In this document: in pieces, positions 1 to 13,800 of the stretch | Numbering within the stretch: the stretch's first letter is position 1 | Layout: each line of letters starts with the position of its first letter | Assembly: GCA_036426205.1 (NCBI GenBank) | Contig: CM071579.1 | Location: 15,748,136-15,812,135 of the forward strand | Reading direction: 5' to 3' | DNA from: Ascaphus truei | Taxonomy: Eukaryota; Chordata; Amphibia; Anura; Ascaphidae | Length of the DNA: 64,000 bases | Made by a program: the position numbers and the translations under genes | Notes under the pieces: model-generated | Told to the model about the DNA's origin: nothing | The model's database searches: none | What the model saw: the letters and a program-made list of their open reading frames with translations, nothing else

Positions 1-162
1 GTTATGCAGAGAGAAGAGTTTAGATCGACGGGAGAGACGGCTATTGAGGAGAGAATCGAGATGGGAGATGAGAGACTCGAATGGAGCGATGCATGAGTTC
101 ATCCTTGCGCGTATTGCGGATATTTGATTAGAGGATGAGAGAACGGAGAGAGAGAGATGCGG

Positions 163-412
163 GACAGCACTTCACTGCAGCAAGGATTCTGGAGAATGCA
201 AATGAGCAACTATGCAAATTTTTGCTTCAAAAACCATTTTTAAATGGTTCCCTATAGGCTTAAGCTTGCTGCATGGTCAAAGCTGTGACCATGCAGCAAG
301 CTTAAGCCTATAGGGGGAACCATGTTAAAAATGGTTTTGAAGAAAAAGTGGGCACTGTGTGCTTATTTGCATGTCATTCCCCAGAATCCCTTGCTGCACT
401 GGAAGTGCTGTG
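163..412. repeat. Near-perfect palindromic foldback element
   Basis: Two arms of about 120 bp are inverted copies meeting at about 284-287. CTATAGGCTTAAGCTTGCTG at the inner left is matched by its reverse complement at the inner right. The outer ends, with GACAGCACTTCACTGCAGCA, match in reverse at about 390-410. It is a MITE-like or foldback transposon with no coding capacity. Confidence 0.8.
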
Positions 413-419
413 TGCTGGG

Positions 420-719
420 TGATAATGGTGAAAGGCGGGGTTGCAGACCTGCCTAAGACATGCAGATGAGCATACAGTTGTATTTACATTTGCATATTTG
501 CTTTGCTGTGGAGGGTTTTTGTCACTTTTTTTACTCACCATAACTTAGCAGGGTTGCAGACCTGTCTAAGACGTGAATGTGCTCACAAGTAATTCTCTCT
601 CCCTATACATTTGCACGCCCCGGGCGAGTGGATTTAACATCGTGGCGAGCTCCTATTGGCCCAAGCAGCACACGTGTGATACTAAGTGGCGAGTAGATTT
701 TTTTGTGATTTGTCGACCA

Positions 720-720
<1 letters not shown>
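420..720. other. Non-coding sequence, nothing recognised
   Basis: This stretch lies in the 3' intron beyond exon 11. It has a short internal repeat (GGGTTGCAGACCTG at about 439 and 551) and no exon or transposon that I can name. Confidence 0.5.

Positions 721-782
<62 letters not shown>
721..782. repeat. (TG)n(TA)n microsatellite
   Basis: A run of TG dinucleotides passes into about 22 TA units. The two small open frames across it are artefacts of the repeat. Confidence 0.95.
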
Positions 783-785
<3 letters not shown>

Positions 786-939
786 ACACAGTATAGATAA
801 ATCTAGATAGATAGATGTAGATAGTTCACACATAGGACATATAGTGCTCCTAAATTGTAACCCCTTAGGCACCGCATACATGTTACACATCCCATTGTAT
901 TGTATTGTATGTCTTTATTTATATAGCCAACAGGAGCTT

Positions 940-1160
940 ACTGGGGCTCTGTGTTTTGTTTATTTATATAGCGCCATAAATGTACATAGCGCTTCACAGT
1001 AGTAATACACGTGGTAATCAAATAAATAACAGATAATATAAACAGGTCTTGGGAATAAGTGCATCAGACATAAAAGTAACATTAAGGAAGAGGAGTCCCT
1101 GCTCCAAGGAGCTCACAGTCTAATTGGTAGGTAGGGAGAACGTACAGAGACAGTAGGAGG
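940..1160 (+). repeat. Interspersed SINE-like repeat (TTTATATAGCGCC family)
   Basis: It contains TTTATATAGCGCCATAAATG, CATAGCGCTTCACAG and the phrase AGGAGTCCCTGCTCC. The same order occurs at 39.42-39.60 kb (plus) and 55.54-55.73 kb (minus), so it is a dispersed family. Confidence 0.8.
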
Positions 1161-1740
1161 GAGTTCTGGTAAGTGCGTCTGCAGGGGGCTAAGCTTTATG
1201 TATCATGTGTCCAAGATTATCCAGTGCTATTCATATGCTTCTTTAAGCAAATGTGTCTTAAGGTGGGTCTTAAAGGTGGATAGAGAGAGTGCTAGTCGGG
1301 TATTGAGGGAAAGGGCATTCCAGAGGTGCAGGGCAGAAAGTGAGAAAGGTTTAAGGCGGGAGAGAGCTTTAGATACAAAGGGGGTAGAAAGAAGACATTC
1401 TGTTGACTATATCAAGACTTCCTCTTTTTCTCTGCAGTGGAGAAAATACAAAGGACACAGTATACCATTGATTGTGTAGGAACCTTGACATGACATGACA
1501 TAGTGGCAACTAAACATGTTTTGGCCAAAATGTAACTAAATGACCCATACTTATCAGAAAAAAAATAGAAATGAACTGAATAATTTGTCATATTGGATGG
1601 GCTTGGGGGCTTCTTTGTTTACTAGATTAAAATCTACTGAATACACAAAACCAGCTGGTAATATCAAAAACACACCTATAACATACCTAAGTACTCATTT
1701 CCATTGACAGTAGGATATATACAGCGATACGGACGTCAGA
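1160..1740. other. Intronic sequence without recognised features
   Basis: This lies between the SINE and exon 11. It has short open frames with no similarity I recognise, and no further slc5a12 exon. Confidence 0.5.
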
Positions 1741-1760
1741 ACATACAAGGAAACGTTTAC

Positions 1761-1847
1761 CTTCCAGTTGGTCCATGGAAACACAATTCCCAATGTAAAT
1801 AATCCCAGCATTGGTCCTCCACACATCCCATGGATACTAAGGGCAGC
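1761..1847 (-). CDS. slc5a12: slc5a12 exon 11 (last exon inside the window)
   Basis: 87 bp, 29 codons: [20 protein letters not shown] and IVFPWTNWK. The acceptor is CATAG and the donor GTAAAC, phase 0. The next exon (GALGG... in the family) is not found in 1-1740, so it lies beyond the left edge. Confidence 0.94.
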
Positions 1848-4800
1848 CTATGAAAAGCAGAAGATTGTTTAGTACAACAATATGGAAACACTGTTCCTGC
1901 ACTGAATGTGCAGCAGGGGAGTCTGGTTCAATTCCCGGTGTCGGCTCTTTGTGACCTTGGGCAAGTCACTTTATCTCCCTGTGCCTCAGGCACCAAAAAC
2001 ATAGATTATAATCTCCACGGGGCAGGGGCAGGGGCAGGGGCAGGGGCAGGGGCAGGGGCAGGGGCAGGGGCCCGTGCCTGCAAAATGTCTCTGTAAAGTA
2101 TTACGTACAACTAGCAGCGCTATACAAGAACATGCTATGATTATTTAAGTACTTAAGAACAACACATATCCAAGAAGAAGAATTAAGAAGCAAGCAGCAG
2201 TTCCCCCTCCTTATTGTACCAGGATGAGAAGAAACCCACTATTGTCAGCTCTGCCAACCCTCTGGTTCCTGAGATATTGTTACAGCTGAAGGTAGCGTGC
2301 TCCTGTCCCCCACGCCAGGGGAAACAAAATGGTGGTTTAAATCTCCCGATTAAATGTGGACCAATAGGAAGCCACATTGTCATCCATTGAGGCTTCCCAT
2401 TGGTCAATGTGATGCCGGAGATTTAAAAATCAGGGAGCACTTTTACCTGTATCTTGGAAACCAGGGGATCCCCTGCAATGAAATAAATGTGTCTCAGCTT
2501 TTGGGGACATCCTGGTTCCCATCCTGGTAAAGAAATGTGTGGGGGGGGGGAGACGAATGCTATAAGTAACAAAGTAAAGAACAGAGATATAAAAACAGTC
2601 CGGAAGTTAGTTCTGCAAACGGGTATCCTGAAAGCCTGACATGCCCTGCACATAATCAGGCACCTATAAGCATTGCTTACCTGTACAACTCCCCCCATCA
2701 GTGACGCTGCTACAGCCATTGTAGTGCAAATTATACCAAATATTACACCTGGAAGGCAAGTCACAAATGTTTTACACACATATTTAGGGGTCTTTTCGAT
2801 ATGATATAACATGTATTTTTACGGATAGTTAATAGACTCCTTCCTTTCAGTGGATCTGCTCACTGCCAGAAGAAACACAGAAGGATTTGCATGGGAAGGG
2901 ATTTTAGAAGTTCCTGCTGGTATTGACCGCTATACCGCCCATATTAAAGAGCAGTTTGGGGCCTTACTAAGTGTGCAGTGCCCACACATGCTCAGGAACC
3001 CGCTATACGTCCTGGGAGCTGCCATTACAGATTTTCTTTGGGCTACCCCTTGGAGATACACCACGAAACCTCTGCTGGGAAACACAGGTCTAAGAAAAGG
3101 TATCACTTCCTGCATTAAACCTTAACCTATAACTACCATAGTGTGTCAACAAACACATTCCCTGTAAGCTCTAACCCCAGTACCTACCACATCAAATCAT
3201 ATATACTGTATATTTGTGTCAAAAGATGTGCTACTGGGCGTGACCAAATGTATACAACAAAAGACAAAAATACCCAATGCTACATCCAATGTGATAAAAA
3301 AATATATAGTTAAATACTTAAATGTTAGTATTCTCATGAGTAGGATAGAAAAATCTGTGTGGTGTGTTTAAAACCTCCAATCCAGTTGCTGTATTGGCTC
3401 AGTTTTTTTTTCTATTATTCTCATGAATAAGGGTCATTTAGTTAAACTCTTTGGCCAAAGCGTTATAAGCCTGCAGCCACATCCCGGCATGACCAGTACG
3501 CAGGTCCTAACACTACCTGTGAGAATTCTCATTTACCTCTGCAGTGGAGGGAGAAAGGTCTCAATAGACCCGTCCTGCACAGGTACATGCTACTTAAAAA
3601 GTGGGGTGCAGTGAGCTTAAACCCAGGGGGGAACCCACCATTAACAACATCTCCGTTCTCGATTTAAATTAATTTAAAACAGATTCGGTACAATGCCAAA
3701 TACAAACAATAAACAAGTACTGTGAATCTGATCTAGAATTTGCTTGATAGACTTATATCTTGCAACCACATTTAATGGGATATTACATATCCTTTCTGAC
3801 CTGAGAAATAATCTGCTAACTGGATGGATAAAGTTAGGATGTGAACATTCAAATAAAAGATTTGCAGCCTGATGCTGAGAGAAAGACAGGTCGTACGTCC
3901 ACCCAAAGAATTGTCTAACTAGAGTGTTCAGCTTGCCTGTGATTTCCCTAAAAGCCCACTGGGAAACACACACATCTTTGCGTGGATTATTTCTTATAGA
4001 TATTAGTTATTACTAATATTAAATTGTTTGGAGTCCTGTAAAACTTTATAGCAGCACAGAAGGCTTTGAAACTTATTTATTATTTATTTATTTATAAAAT
4101 ATTTTACCAGGAAGTAATACATTGAGAGTTACCTCTCGTTTTCAAGTATGTCCTGGGCACAGTTAAGACAAATAATAGATGGTTACAAATACAGTTACTG
4201 CAATACAGAAACTGCTCGATTTGCTAATCAAAATGCAAAACCTCTGCCAAGTGTATTCAATAAACTTTACTGCAATGATATGAAAAGAAGCAATCCCAAT
4301 AATGTGAGGTGAGGTGAAACGCGTGCATCTTATTGCAGAGAGCAGGAAAACACAGGCGTGATGGAAATGTAATACACACATTGCAAACGTGCAAATCTGG
4401 TTACTTACACAACCCTTTGCTGATCCACATACTCTTCTTCTCAGAGAGATTATGGAAAGTGCTCTTCACAAAATCTTCAAATGTTACTGTTGCAAGAGCA
4501 TTAATGCTGGCAGCTACTGTGCTGTAAAGAAAGAAGGATAAATGCAAAGGTTGACTTACTGAAATAATATCATAAGGATTCATATTTATCTGTATCAGAG
4601 GAGATTGGTACAACTTCAATGAATACCACAATAACGCATCTTTAAACTTTCAGTGCCAGACAAAAAGGTTACTTACATATATATCCCCAAGACATCTCTG
4701 TAAATTAGGCAATTGTGACATCTGAATAACAGCCCGTACTGTACCTTCCCCAGTGTCAGATTTCCCATTAGGCCCGGGCATAGGGTGGCAAAATTTGGGG

Positions 4801-7800
4801 ACAGCAAAAATGTCTGGCCCCATATGCTTTTTCCGCGCTCTCGGGCCTATGGGACCTAATGGGAAGGCACTTTCCTGTGTCATCCGCCTCCTTTCTGCCG
4901 CCCTCCTGCTCCTTTGGAATCCTAACATCAAATGACGTAGTGACTCCGCGTTTCCATGGCAACACGCCACCGTGCGACAGCACGTTCCTGACGTCCGTGG
5001 CATCATTTGACACTGGGATTCCAAAGGAGCAGCAGGGCGGCAGAAAGGAGGGCGGCCGACACAGTGCCTAGGGGCGCCGGATTGTGAAAACCGAGGCTGG
5101 CCTTCCCCAATAATTATTTTTTACTGTAAGCGTCTTTCTGGGAAGGAACTTTAGAGCGGGAACAAATTGTAAGGTTACCAGAATCCTATTTCCCAATTAG
5201 ATTGCTACAAGTGGAAATCACATCTTCCCCCCCGTCCCCCATCTTCAGTGTCCATTACTTTAATAGCAGGGTGGTTCTATCCTATAACAAAGATACATTG
5301 TAATATGTAAAGATAAAGAAGGGGTCACCTCAATGTTCCACTGAATGCACACGCAACAAACAGCCCAGGAAGTCCCGGCATTTTGGAAAATATGTCCATG
5401 ACAAAATACGGCATCATCTACAAAGAAAGTCATCTGTTGAACAGAAATGCTACGCCGACCAATGTCATTCCAGGTATTACAAAGCACTGTATAAACGTCA
5501 TATCTAATCTACTTTATTTTTCTGTCTAGTTCAAGCCCCTGCCTTTCTTTCTAGCAAAATAGAAACTCATCTATCTGATTCTAGTAACAAAGGAATTAAT
5601 TCACCATAACGGACTTTCTCTGGCAAATAATACAAGTGTGCTGCTTAAGTTCCTGGTGGCCTTAGTTAAAAAAAAAAAGGATTTACCCTTGGCCAGTCCT
5701 TTCAAAAGATCAATAAATATAACAAATGCCATCTTACTAGAGGCCCCCCCATGAAATTAGGTGAAGGAGTGGCTCGGTGAGTAAAGACACTGTCTCTGTA
5801 AATAACAACACAGAGTTTGAATCAGGGCAACCCAGTGTCAGCTCCTTGTGACTTTGGACAAGACACTATCTCCCTGTGCCTAAGGCACCAACTTCCCCCC
5901 TGCCCCCCAAGATATTGCTATAATAATGAGCTAACAAGTATTAGGATGCTCAGCCTATCAATGTTGAAGTGTTTATCTCACTCTCTGGCCTTTTATTTGT
6001 TAATGAACACCATAATTATAATGCGAAATTCTGCAGAACCCCAAACATCTAATAGCGCATCTGAGAGCAGATGCCTTGTAAGGAACCCCAACCCTCTCTA
6101 ATAGTGAGTCTGAGATCAGATGTATTGTAAGGAACCCCAATCCTCTCTAATAACGCGTCTGAGATCAGATGCATTGTAAATTATTCTGTATTTGGTGCAA
6201 TTTCCAAATGACCTGAAAATGTCAGGGAACCCTTTAGGGATGCCCGGGGAACCCCTATTGAAAAACACTGACTTTTCTGTTGAACCCCATTTCCCAGTAA
6301 TATGTTGCATGCCCCTTCAGAATGGAAAGGGTTACAGATCACTAACTAACCCAGCCAGAGGAATGGAAATACATGTTCTCAGGTCATTAATGGAGGAGGG
6401 ATAAAAGACTTGTGTTGATTACATACCTGATCTGGTGCTGAAACAAAACCAGCGGTCCAAGGGTCACATCCTCTATAATGCGCATACATGACCAACCCAG
6501 AGAAGACAGCACACACCAAGATTATCCAGAGTCCAATCAAATTGAGATACAGGGCTCTTCAAACCAGAAATGGAAAGTATTAGTGTTGTTGGATATCTAA
6601 GAATATTAACCAAACCAGGCGAATGCATGGCCTATACAATTTCCAACATGGGCTTCTAGAACTGTACAATATGTATATGAAATATAGTGACTGAATGTAA
6701 AAGCAGATCTAAAGTGAAATATTCCATACAAGTGTAAATGAAAGCGGCAGGGACGAAAAATGGTAATTATACTGTGAAATAAGGTGACTTTTAGATGTTC
6801 CTTAAAATGAAGAATGAAGGGGCAATGGGGAGAAAGCGTTAGAACTAAATGTCCAGCTTCAAAGCGACCAATAGAGACCCAATGTCAAAGGAAAATAATC
6901 ATTCATTTATAGGATGGATTTGTTGGGCTAAGATGCAGAGTGGCATCATCTGCACATAATAGAATTAAAAAAATAAACGATGCAGAAATAGTGTTCAGAG
7001 AAGTTCAAATTTTTTGGACGCGTCAGTGAAATTTGCGCATTTTACCCTTTTTAGTCCTGTAAAAAAGTTCACTTAGAGCTAAAAAGTCAACGGGCATTGC
7101 ATGTTTCATTCATTTTGATTACGGTCACATTCAAAACTCGATCAAACTTCTAAAGAACTCTTTAAATTGGGGGGGGGGGGACTGCTACAGTATATAATCA
7201 CCCCAAAAAAGCAAAATAGCGAATTTAGAACAATGTGGTCTGCTTTGCTAGAATTTTAGCTCCAAATGTCTTAGCCACATTTTTGTGGGGTTCTGCGAAC
7301 TTTTGGAAAGTTTGCTTGAAACTGCAGGGATGCAAATCTTGACAAATTTGCACACCTAAATTTAACATAGGTTGAACTTGATGGACGTATGTATTTTTAA
7401 ACCTCATCTACTATGTAACTGTATAACTGTGTAGTTGTGTAACTGTATAACTGTGTAACTGCGTAACTGTGTAGTTGTATAACTGTGTAGTTGTGTAACT
7501 GTGGAGTTGTGTAACTATAGAACCCCCCCCCCCCCCCCATTGGCCTAAACCCTCCCTAGGCACCAACATAAGGTGTTAAAAAATGTTGTAGTCAGCATTA
7601 CTCAAAGTCACATGACCTTATATACTTATATTTGTCCTCTAAAAAAATGAGCTATAGGGATTTAAAAATGTACAGCGATGCACAATAAAATTATATATTA
7701 ATACTACGGTATGTTTATTGTCAAGATTAAAATATATTTTCCTCAGCATGACCTGCTGCGTACGCGGCGATTATAGTGTCGGTGGCGGCGCGGCCGTCGC

Positions 7801-10800
7801 ATCCAAAACAAATGATTTTGTCGTCTCTGGATACAGTCACTCCGTCGCGCTTCCACGCGGTTGCGCCCACTATGCGCACTATTGGACACCATGTATTTGA
7901 TGCAGCGGCGCGCGTTGTCGCACTATAATCGTGGTCATATTTGGCTTAGAAGCAGCAAACACAAAATGCCTTTTTTGACCCCTGTGATTTAATCCCTTCC
8001 CTCCCTCTTTCCTTTTCCAGTCTATCTCTCAGGATGCAGCTCCAGCCCCAGCCCCGCCCACTGACCGAGGCCCCACCCCTTCCCTCCCTCTAACCTTTCC
8101 AAGCCTGTCTCTCAGGCTGCAGCCCCGCCCACTCACCGAGGCCCCGCCCCTTCCCTCCCTCTCACCTTTCCCAGCCTGTCTCTAAGGCTGTAGCCCCGCC
8201 CACTCACCGAGGCCCCGCCCCTTCCCTTCCTCTCACCTTTTCCAGCCTGTCACTCAGGCTCCATCCCTGCCCACTGACCAAGGCTCCACCCCTTCCCTCC
8301 CTCTCACCTTTCCCAGCCTGTCTCTCAGGCTGCAGTTCCTGCCCCACCCACTGACCACGTCCCAGCCCCTTCCTTCCCTCTCACCTTTCCCAGCCTGTAT
8401 TTCAGGCTGCAGCCCCGCCCACTCACCGAGGCCCTGCCCCTTCCCTCTCACCTTTCACAGCCTGTCTCTCAGGCTGCAGCCCCTCCAACTGACCAAGGCC
8501 CCGCCCCTCCCTCTCACCTTTCCCAGCCTGTCTCTGAAGCTGCAGCTCCAGCCCCGCCCCCTGACCCAGGCCCCACCCACCTGCAGAGGCAGGTATTTCC
8601 CCTCTGTGCTTCATGCCCGCTGCAGGGAATTAATGTGCGGGCTGGGGGGGGCGGGGCCCTCGGGCTTTGCCCGGGCTATAGCCACGCCCCTGCTCTGAGT
8701 CCCATTGGGAGAGAAGTGCTATATGAAATAAAGTTATCATTAGGACATATTATTCATAGACAAAAGATATGCCAACATAAATGTAACATTCCTATTTAAA
8801 CATGTTCAATAAATAAATAGCACAGTCCACAGCCTTTAACACATTTTCTTTTCCAAATGAGAATGTGTGTGTGATATTTCATCGGTTCGGATTTAAACTT
8901 ACAGTTTTGCATGTTTTTCTGATTTGCAAGATATACATCTCTGTATTGTCGACTGGTTCACTCCGTAGATCCCGAGCCAGGTGAATGTTCCTCCCACTGT
9001 AATCGTCCAAAATGTGTGTCTCCTTAAAGGGTCTGGATCAAAACTAAGCATAAAAAAAAAACATAAAACAATTATAAGTTTTAGTAAGACATGAGTGAAA
9101 CTAAACTAAAAAGCAACCCCAGTTAGATATAAACACACATTATATGACAATTTCTACCATAATCATTGTTACAGGAAGCTGTTTCTATAAAACAGCAAAC
9201 AACTTAAATTGCCCAATAATTTTGGTAACATCTCTGCAGAGGTTATTGCCAGCCTTGCTTTTTTTAACCCCTCCCGCCCCTCCTTATAGAACACTTAACC
9301 CTACTGTACATTCGCAGAACATCGATATTAATAATGATGTGTGCTATTAACCCCAAAATGGTGTTAGTTAATGCTCCACCGTATTCACTAACTCAGGGAT
9401 TCTCAACTCCAGTCCTCAAGAGATCAGGTTTGCAGAATATCCCTGCTTCAGCACAGGTGGTGCAGTCTTTGACTGAGCCACTGATTGAGATATCCTTAAA
9501 ACCTGTCCTGTTGGGGGCTTGAGGTCTGGAGTTGAGCCCTATCTCTTAATGACGCCACAATGCAAATCCTTGCAAATGTGCGAATGAAAATAAGTAACGT
9601 CAGATTAATTCTTCACGTGCTATTCACTAAACGCTGTTCGTATCGCCTCCTCCAGGCTGCATTATGCCGCTCCTGTTTACGTATATATTAAACGGTTCAT
9701 ATTTGCACATGTGGACGTTATGCTTATGGTGTTTTATTTGTAGGGTTTTTATGTTGTATGTTAACCCTCTGAAAGAAAAATCCTTTCCTGCCGTAGGTTT
9801 TAAAGAAATCCTATTAGATTACTCTGTGGCAGAAAAGTGTGAAATCTCCAATCCCAGAACTGCATCGTTTCTGCGGTTTAAGCCCATTTCCCTGAGTTTT
9901 CGCTCCTTCCTACCGCTCGGACTATTTTTCGTGAATGCAAATGAGATGAGTGTTGCTACACATTTATAAATAAAACATTTGTATTAAACACGGTGGAATG
10001 CCAAAGAATATCACTGCAAACTCATTTTTAAAAACGCCAAATGTTAACACAGCTTTTGTGAAGCTAACTCATAACATACTTATCAAACGAGGTGTTGTTC
10101 TTTAATAAATCTGGTGCAGCATTTTTTGCGCGCTTTTTGCGCCAGAAGACTTTGATGGAAATGTCACTGATATGTGGCAGCATGTACCCAGCATGTACCG
10201 GGATCTTGTTGGTGATAGCACCAGATTTTCCAAGGCAGGTTTTAGAATACTCGTCGGCGCACTTGTAGTACAGAACTGATTTATTTAAAAAAAAACACAT
10301 TGTTTGGTCTGCAGCTTTAAGCAGTGATAGTGCCAATTGGGGCACAATTCCATTGACTTCACTATTGCACTGTAAGGATCCGTATATCCCATTCTATTGA
10401 ATATCTTACGATTTAGCACATCTTAGTAATACATGGCTCTTAAAGCAGCAAAACGTAAAATCATATATATATATATATATTTTTTCTTTCTTAATAAATC
10501 AGTTCTGTAGTATTAGATAATAGTGACTGTTTTTTTTATGCAAGAATCCAGGACAGGAAGGGAGCAGGATCATCAGGAACACCCAGAAAAAAACATACAA
10601 TAACAAATCATAGTGTAGTACTTATGGACAATTATGGGTCAGAATTCAAGAAGAAACTTGGCTCTTACGGATCGCCTACTTACAAGAAGCAGGATAAAAA
10701 ACAGCGTTTTTGTATATAAGTTGAATAATATATTCCTCCGCTAAGATAGCAGCATACAGCAGTCACTGATGATTGTAAGTGGATAGTGTGATCGCTGGGG

Positions 10801-13800
10801 CTTTCGCTCTCACAAACCAGCAACCGCATTCATACAGAGAGAGAAGAGGGAAACATAGTGTTACCAGGTAACACTAAAAATGTATAGAAGAAGCATAGAA
10901 ATGTGTACTCACAATGCAACGTGTGAGCACATTCACATAAAGGTTTCTTGGATATCAGGCAGCTACTCCTGAGGAAGCTGCGGATGCAGTGAAACGCGTT
11001 GAGCCAAGCTAAGGAAGGAGACAGAGTACAGCTGCATCATACACTGACGGTCTGATAGCCTGCTCCAACCCCAGAGGCAGCTGCTGCTGCGGCTCGGCGA
11101 GTCTTCCATACCCCCTGATCTTCCCGTCCTTACCGGAAAAGGCTCATGCACTCGAGCCAGGAAGTGACGTCAGACCCATCTATCCGGACGAGGGGGCACC
11201 CTCGAGGAAGGGATTTCTGAGTGGAGCGGAGGACATTCCAACTGCGCCAAGCCGTGTATGTAGCTGCCTGATACCCAAGAAACCTTTATGTGAATGTGCT
11301 CACACGTTGCATTGTGAGTACACATTTCTATGCTCTTCTATAAATTTTTAGTGTTACCTGGTACAACTAGTTTCCCTCTTCTCTCTGTATGAATGCGGTT
11401 GCTGGTTTGTGAGAGCGAAAGCCCCGGCGATCACACTATCCAGCTTACAATCATCAGTGACTGCTGTATGCTGCTATCTTAGGCGGAGGAATATATTATC
11501 AACTTTATATACAAAAACGCTGTTTTTTATCCTGCTTCTTGTAAGTAGGCGATCCGTAAGAGCCAAGTTTCTTCTTGAATTCTGACCCATAATTGTCCAT
11601 AAGTACTACACTATGATTTGTTATTGTATGTTTTTTTCTGGGTGTTCCTGATGATCCTGCTCCCTTCCTGTCCTGGATTCATACGTTTTGTGAGGAATCA
11701 GTGTATATTCCCTGGAAGGTTGAGAGTTTCTTTCAGTTACACAATATATCATTTAATATTATTTAAATATCACTATCACTGTGTTTTAGCGCCACACTGA
11801 ATCACTGGGTTTCACACTGTTTTTTTATGCAACTCATAATGCCATTTTTAATGAGTTTTAAAGTATCCTTTGATTTCTATAGCATGATTTATCCCACCTC
11901 CTAAGCAGTGCAAGATCTTTGTAACATTTTGCTGTTTGTGATAATTTGTTGCCAATGTTCCCAGCAGTTTGAGCAGCAAACTGTAACAATAGATAATGTT
12001 ACCTTAGTAATATAAGGATACATTGTAGCTCCTGAGTTACACTGACTGAAGGATTGATTGATTGAAACTGAAAGGCAGCCATTTTGTTAGGCACACAATC
12101 AGGATTTTTACAGATCTATAACAGGAGCACCACATGATTTACAGCTTAGGTACCAATGTAGAATTATACATTGTCACAGGCTTTACATATACAAATAAGA
12201 AGAAAAAAGGGGGAGGGATGTAGTATTGCTGCTTTAAACTGCAAAAATCCAGTCTGTTCTGTACAGAAATCTGCTTTTCACTGATATTTATCTCATTTGA
12301 GTTACCGGCACTTCAGTGGACTCTTAATAAACAGAGATTTTTCAAAGATTTTAAAGATTGACATCCCCATCATAGCTACATAACGATGAAGAATAGCAGG
12401 GGCGCAAATTTCATCAGGACATAGAAGGGATAAATATAGACACCAAAATAGTGCAATATTGTCAAACACAACAGTGTACTGTAGTCAATGTTGAAGTTTC
12501 TATAAAGTTTGCACTCGCGTGTTAAACGTGATATCCAGGCGTTGTGGTTGTTAAAAGTAACCAACTTTAGTAATAACCGGACAGATGCTCCGGATCAACA
12601 CCGATGTTATTCCATAGGAAGGAAGGGAAATCCACCTTCTGTTATTTGTAATTCTATTTATAAGTAATTTATATGTAATTCTAATTATTTGCTGTTCTAT
12701 TTTCTAAGAGAATTCAGACGTACTTGCCGCCTATCGACTGCACTGGTCTGGCCGCTTCCTGGTTTGGGCTCCATCATCATCATGCTGGGCCATCCAGGAA
12801 GCGGCCAGACCAGTGCAGTCGATAGGCGGCAAGTACGTCTGAATTCTCTTAGAAAATAGAACCGCGGAGTTACAAATAACAGAAGGTGGATTTCCCTTCC
12901 TTCCTATGGAATAACATCGGTGTTGATCCAGAGCATCGGTCCGGTTATTACTAAAGTTGGTTACTTTTAACAATCACAACGCCTGGATATCACGTTTAAC
13001 ACGCGAGTGCAAACTTTATAGAAACTTCAATATTGATTACACTGTTGTGTTTGACAATATTGCACTATTTTGGTGTCTTTATTTATCTCTTCTATGTCCT
13101 GATGAAATTTGCGCCCCTGCTATTCTTCATCGATTGCTGGTTGGATTTTGTCTGAATCCTGTTTCGGGAGCTGCACTTTCTAAGGACAGTATATCCATTT
13201 GTTTGTTTCTGTTAAAGTGGTGTTATTTGTGCTTTATTCCTTTCTATCACTTATAGCTACATAACGCCATGAAAAAAAGAAGATAAGAATGCGCATTAAT
13301 TTACTCCACGATATTCAGGCGTGATCCGTTCATGGCGTTCTCCCAGATTTTAGCAGGTCCTCCATTTTGAATCGATCCTTCAATGAGAACGGATAAAAAT
13401 CCAACGACCATGACCACCATCTGGAACGCATCCGTCCACACAACGGCTTTTAAACCTCCCTGCATGCAGGAAACAAGATATATATATATATATATATATA
13501 TATACAGTATACATTAGGTGAAGTACGTGGTGTTTTGTTCACTTTTTCCAAAACTATTTTTGCTGCGTCCTAAAAATGGTCAATTGAAAGATTAAGGCTG
13601 CGGTCCCAGTGATCACTGTGACACGCGCGCCCGGCAGTGGGGGGGGGGGCGCGTGCACAGCGCTACCCGCGATCTGCGGTCTTTAGGGAGAGAGGGAGAT
13701 TTCGATGGGAGGGGGCGTGGTCGGGGTTTTGCGGGGGCGTGGTCATGACCTCACGCGGCTGGTACGCCCTCATTTAAAAAACCTTGCTGTACGGCGCGGC

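Noticed and set aside
1905..2147. Possible tRNA gene from the GGTTCAATTCC box
   Set aside because: No complete cloverleaf, and copies with the same non-tRNA tail occur elsewhere, so it is a SINE.
4304..4325. GGTGAAACGCGTGC resembling a hammerhead 3' half
   Set aside because: No CUGANGA core or stem II upstream. Treated as a decayed remnant only.
8254..8614. Gly/Arg-rich minus-strand frames
   Set aside because: Artefacts of the GC-rich 70-75 bp minisatellite.
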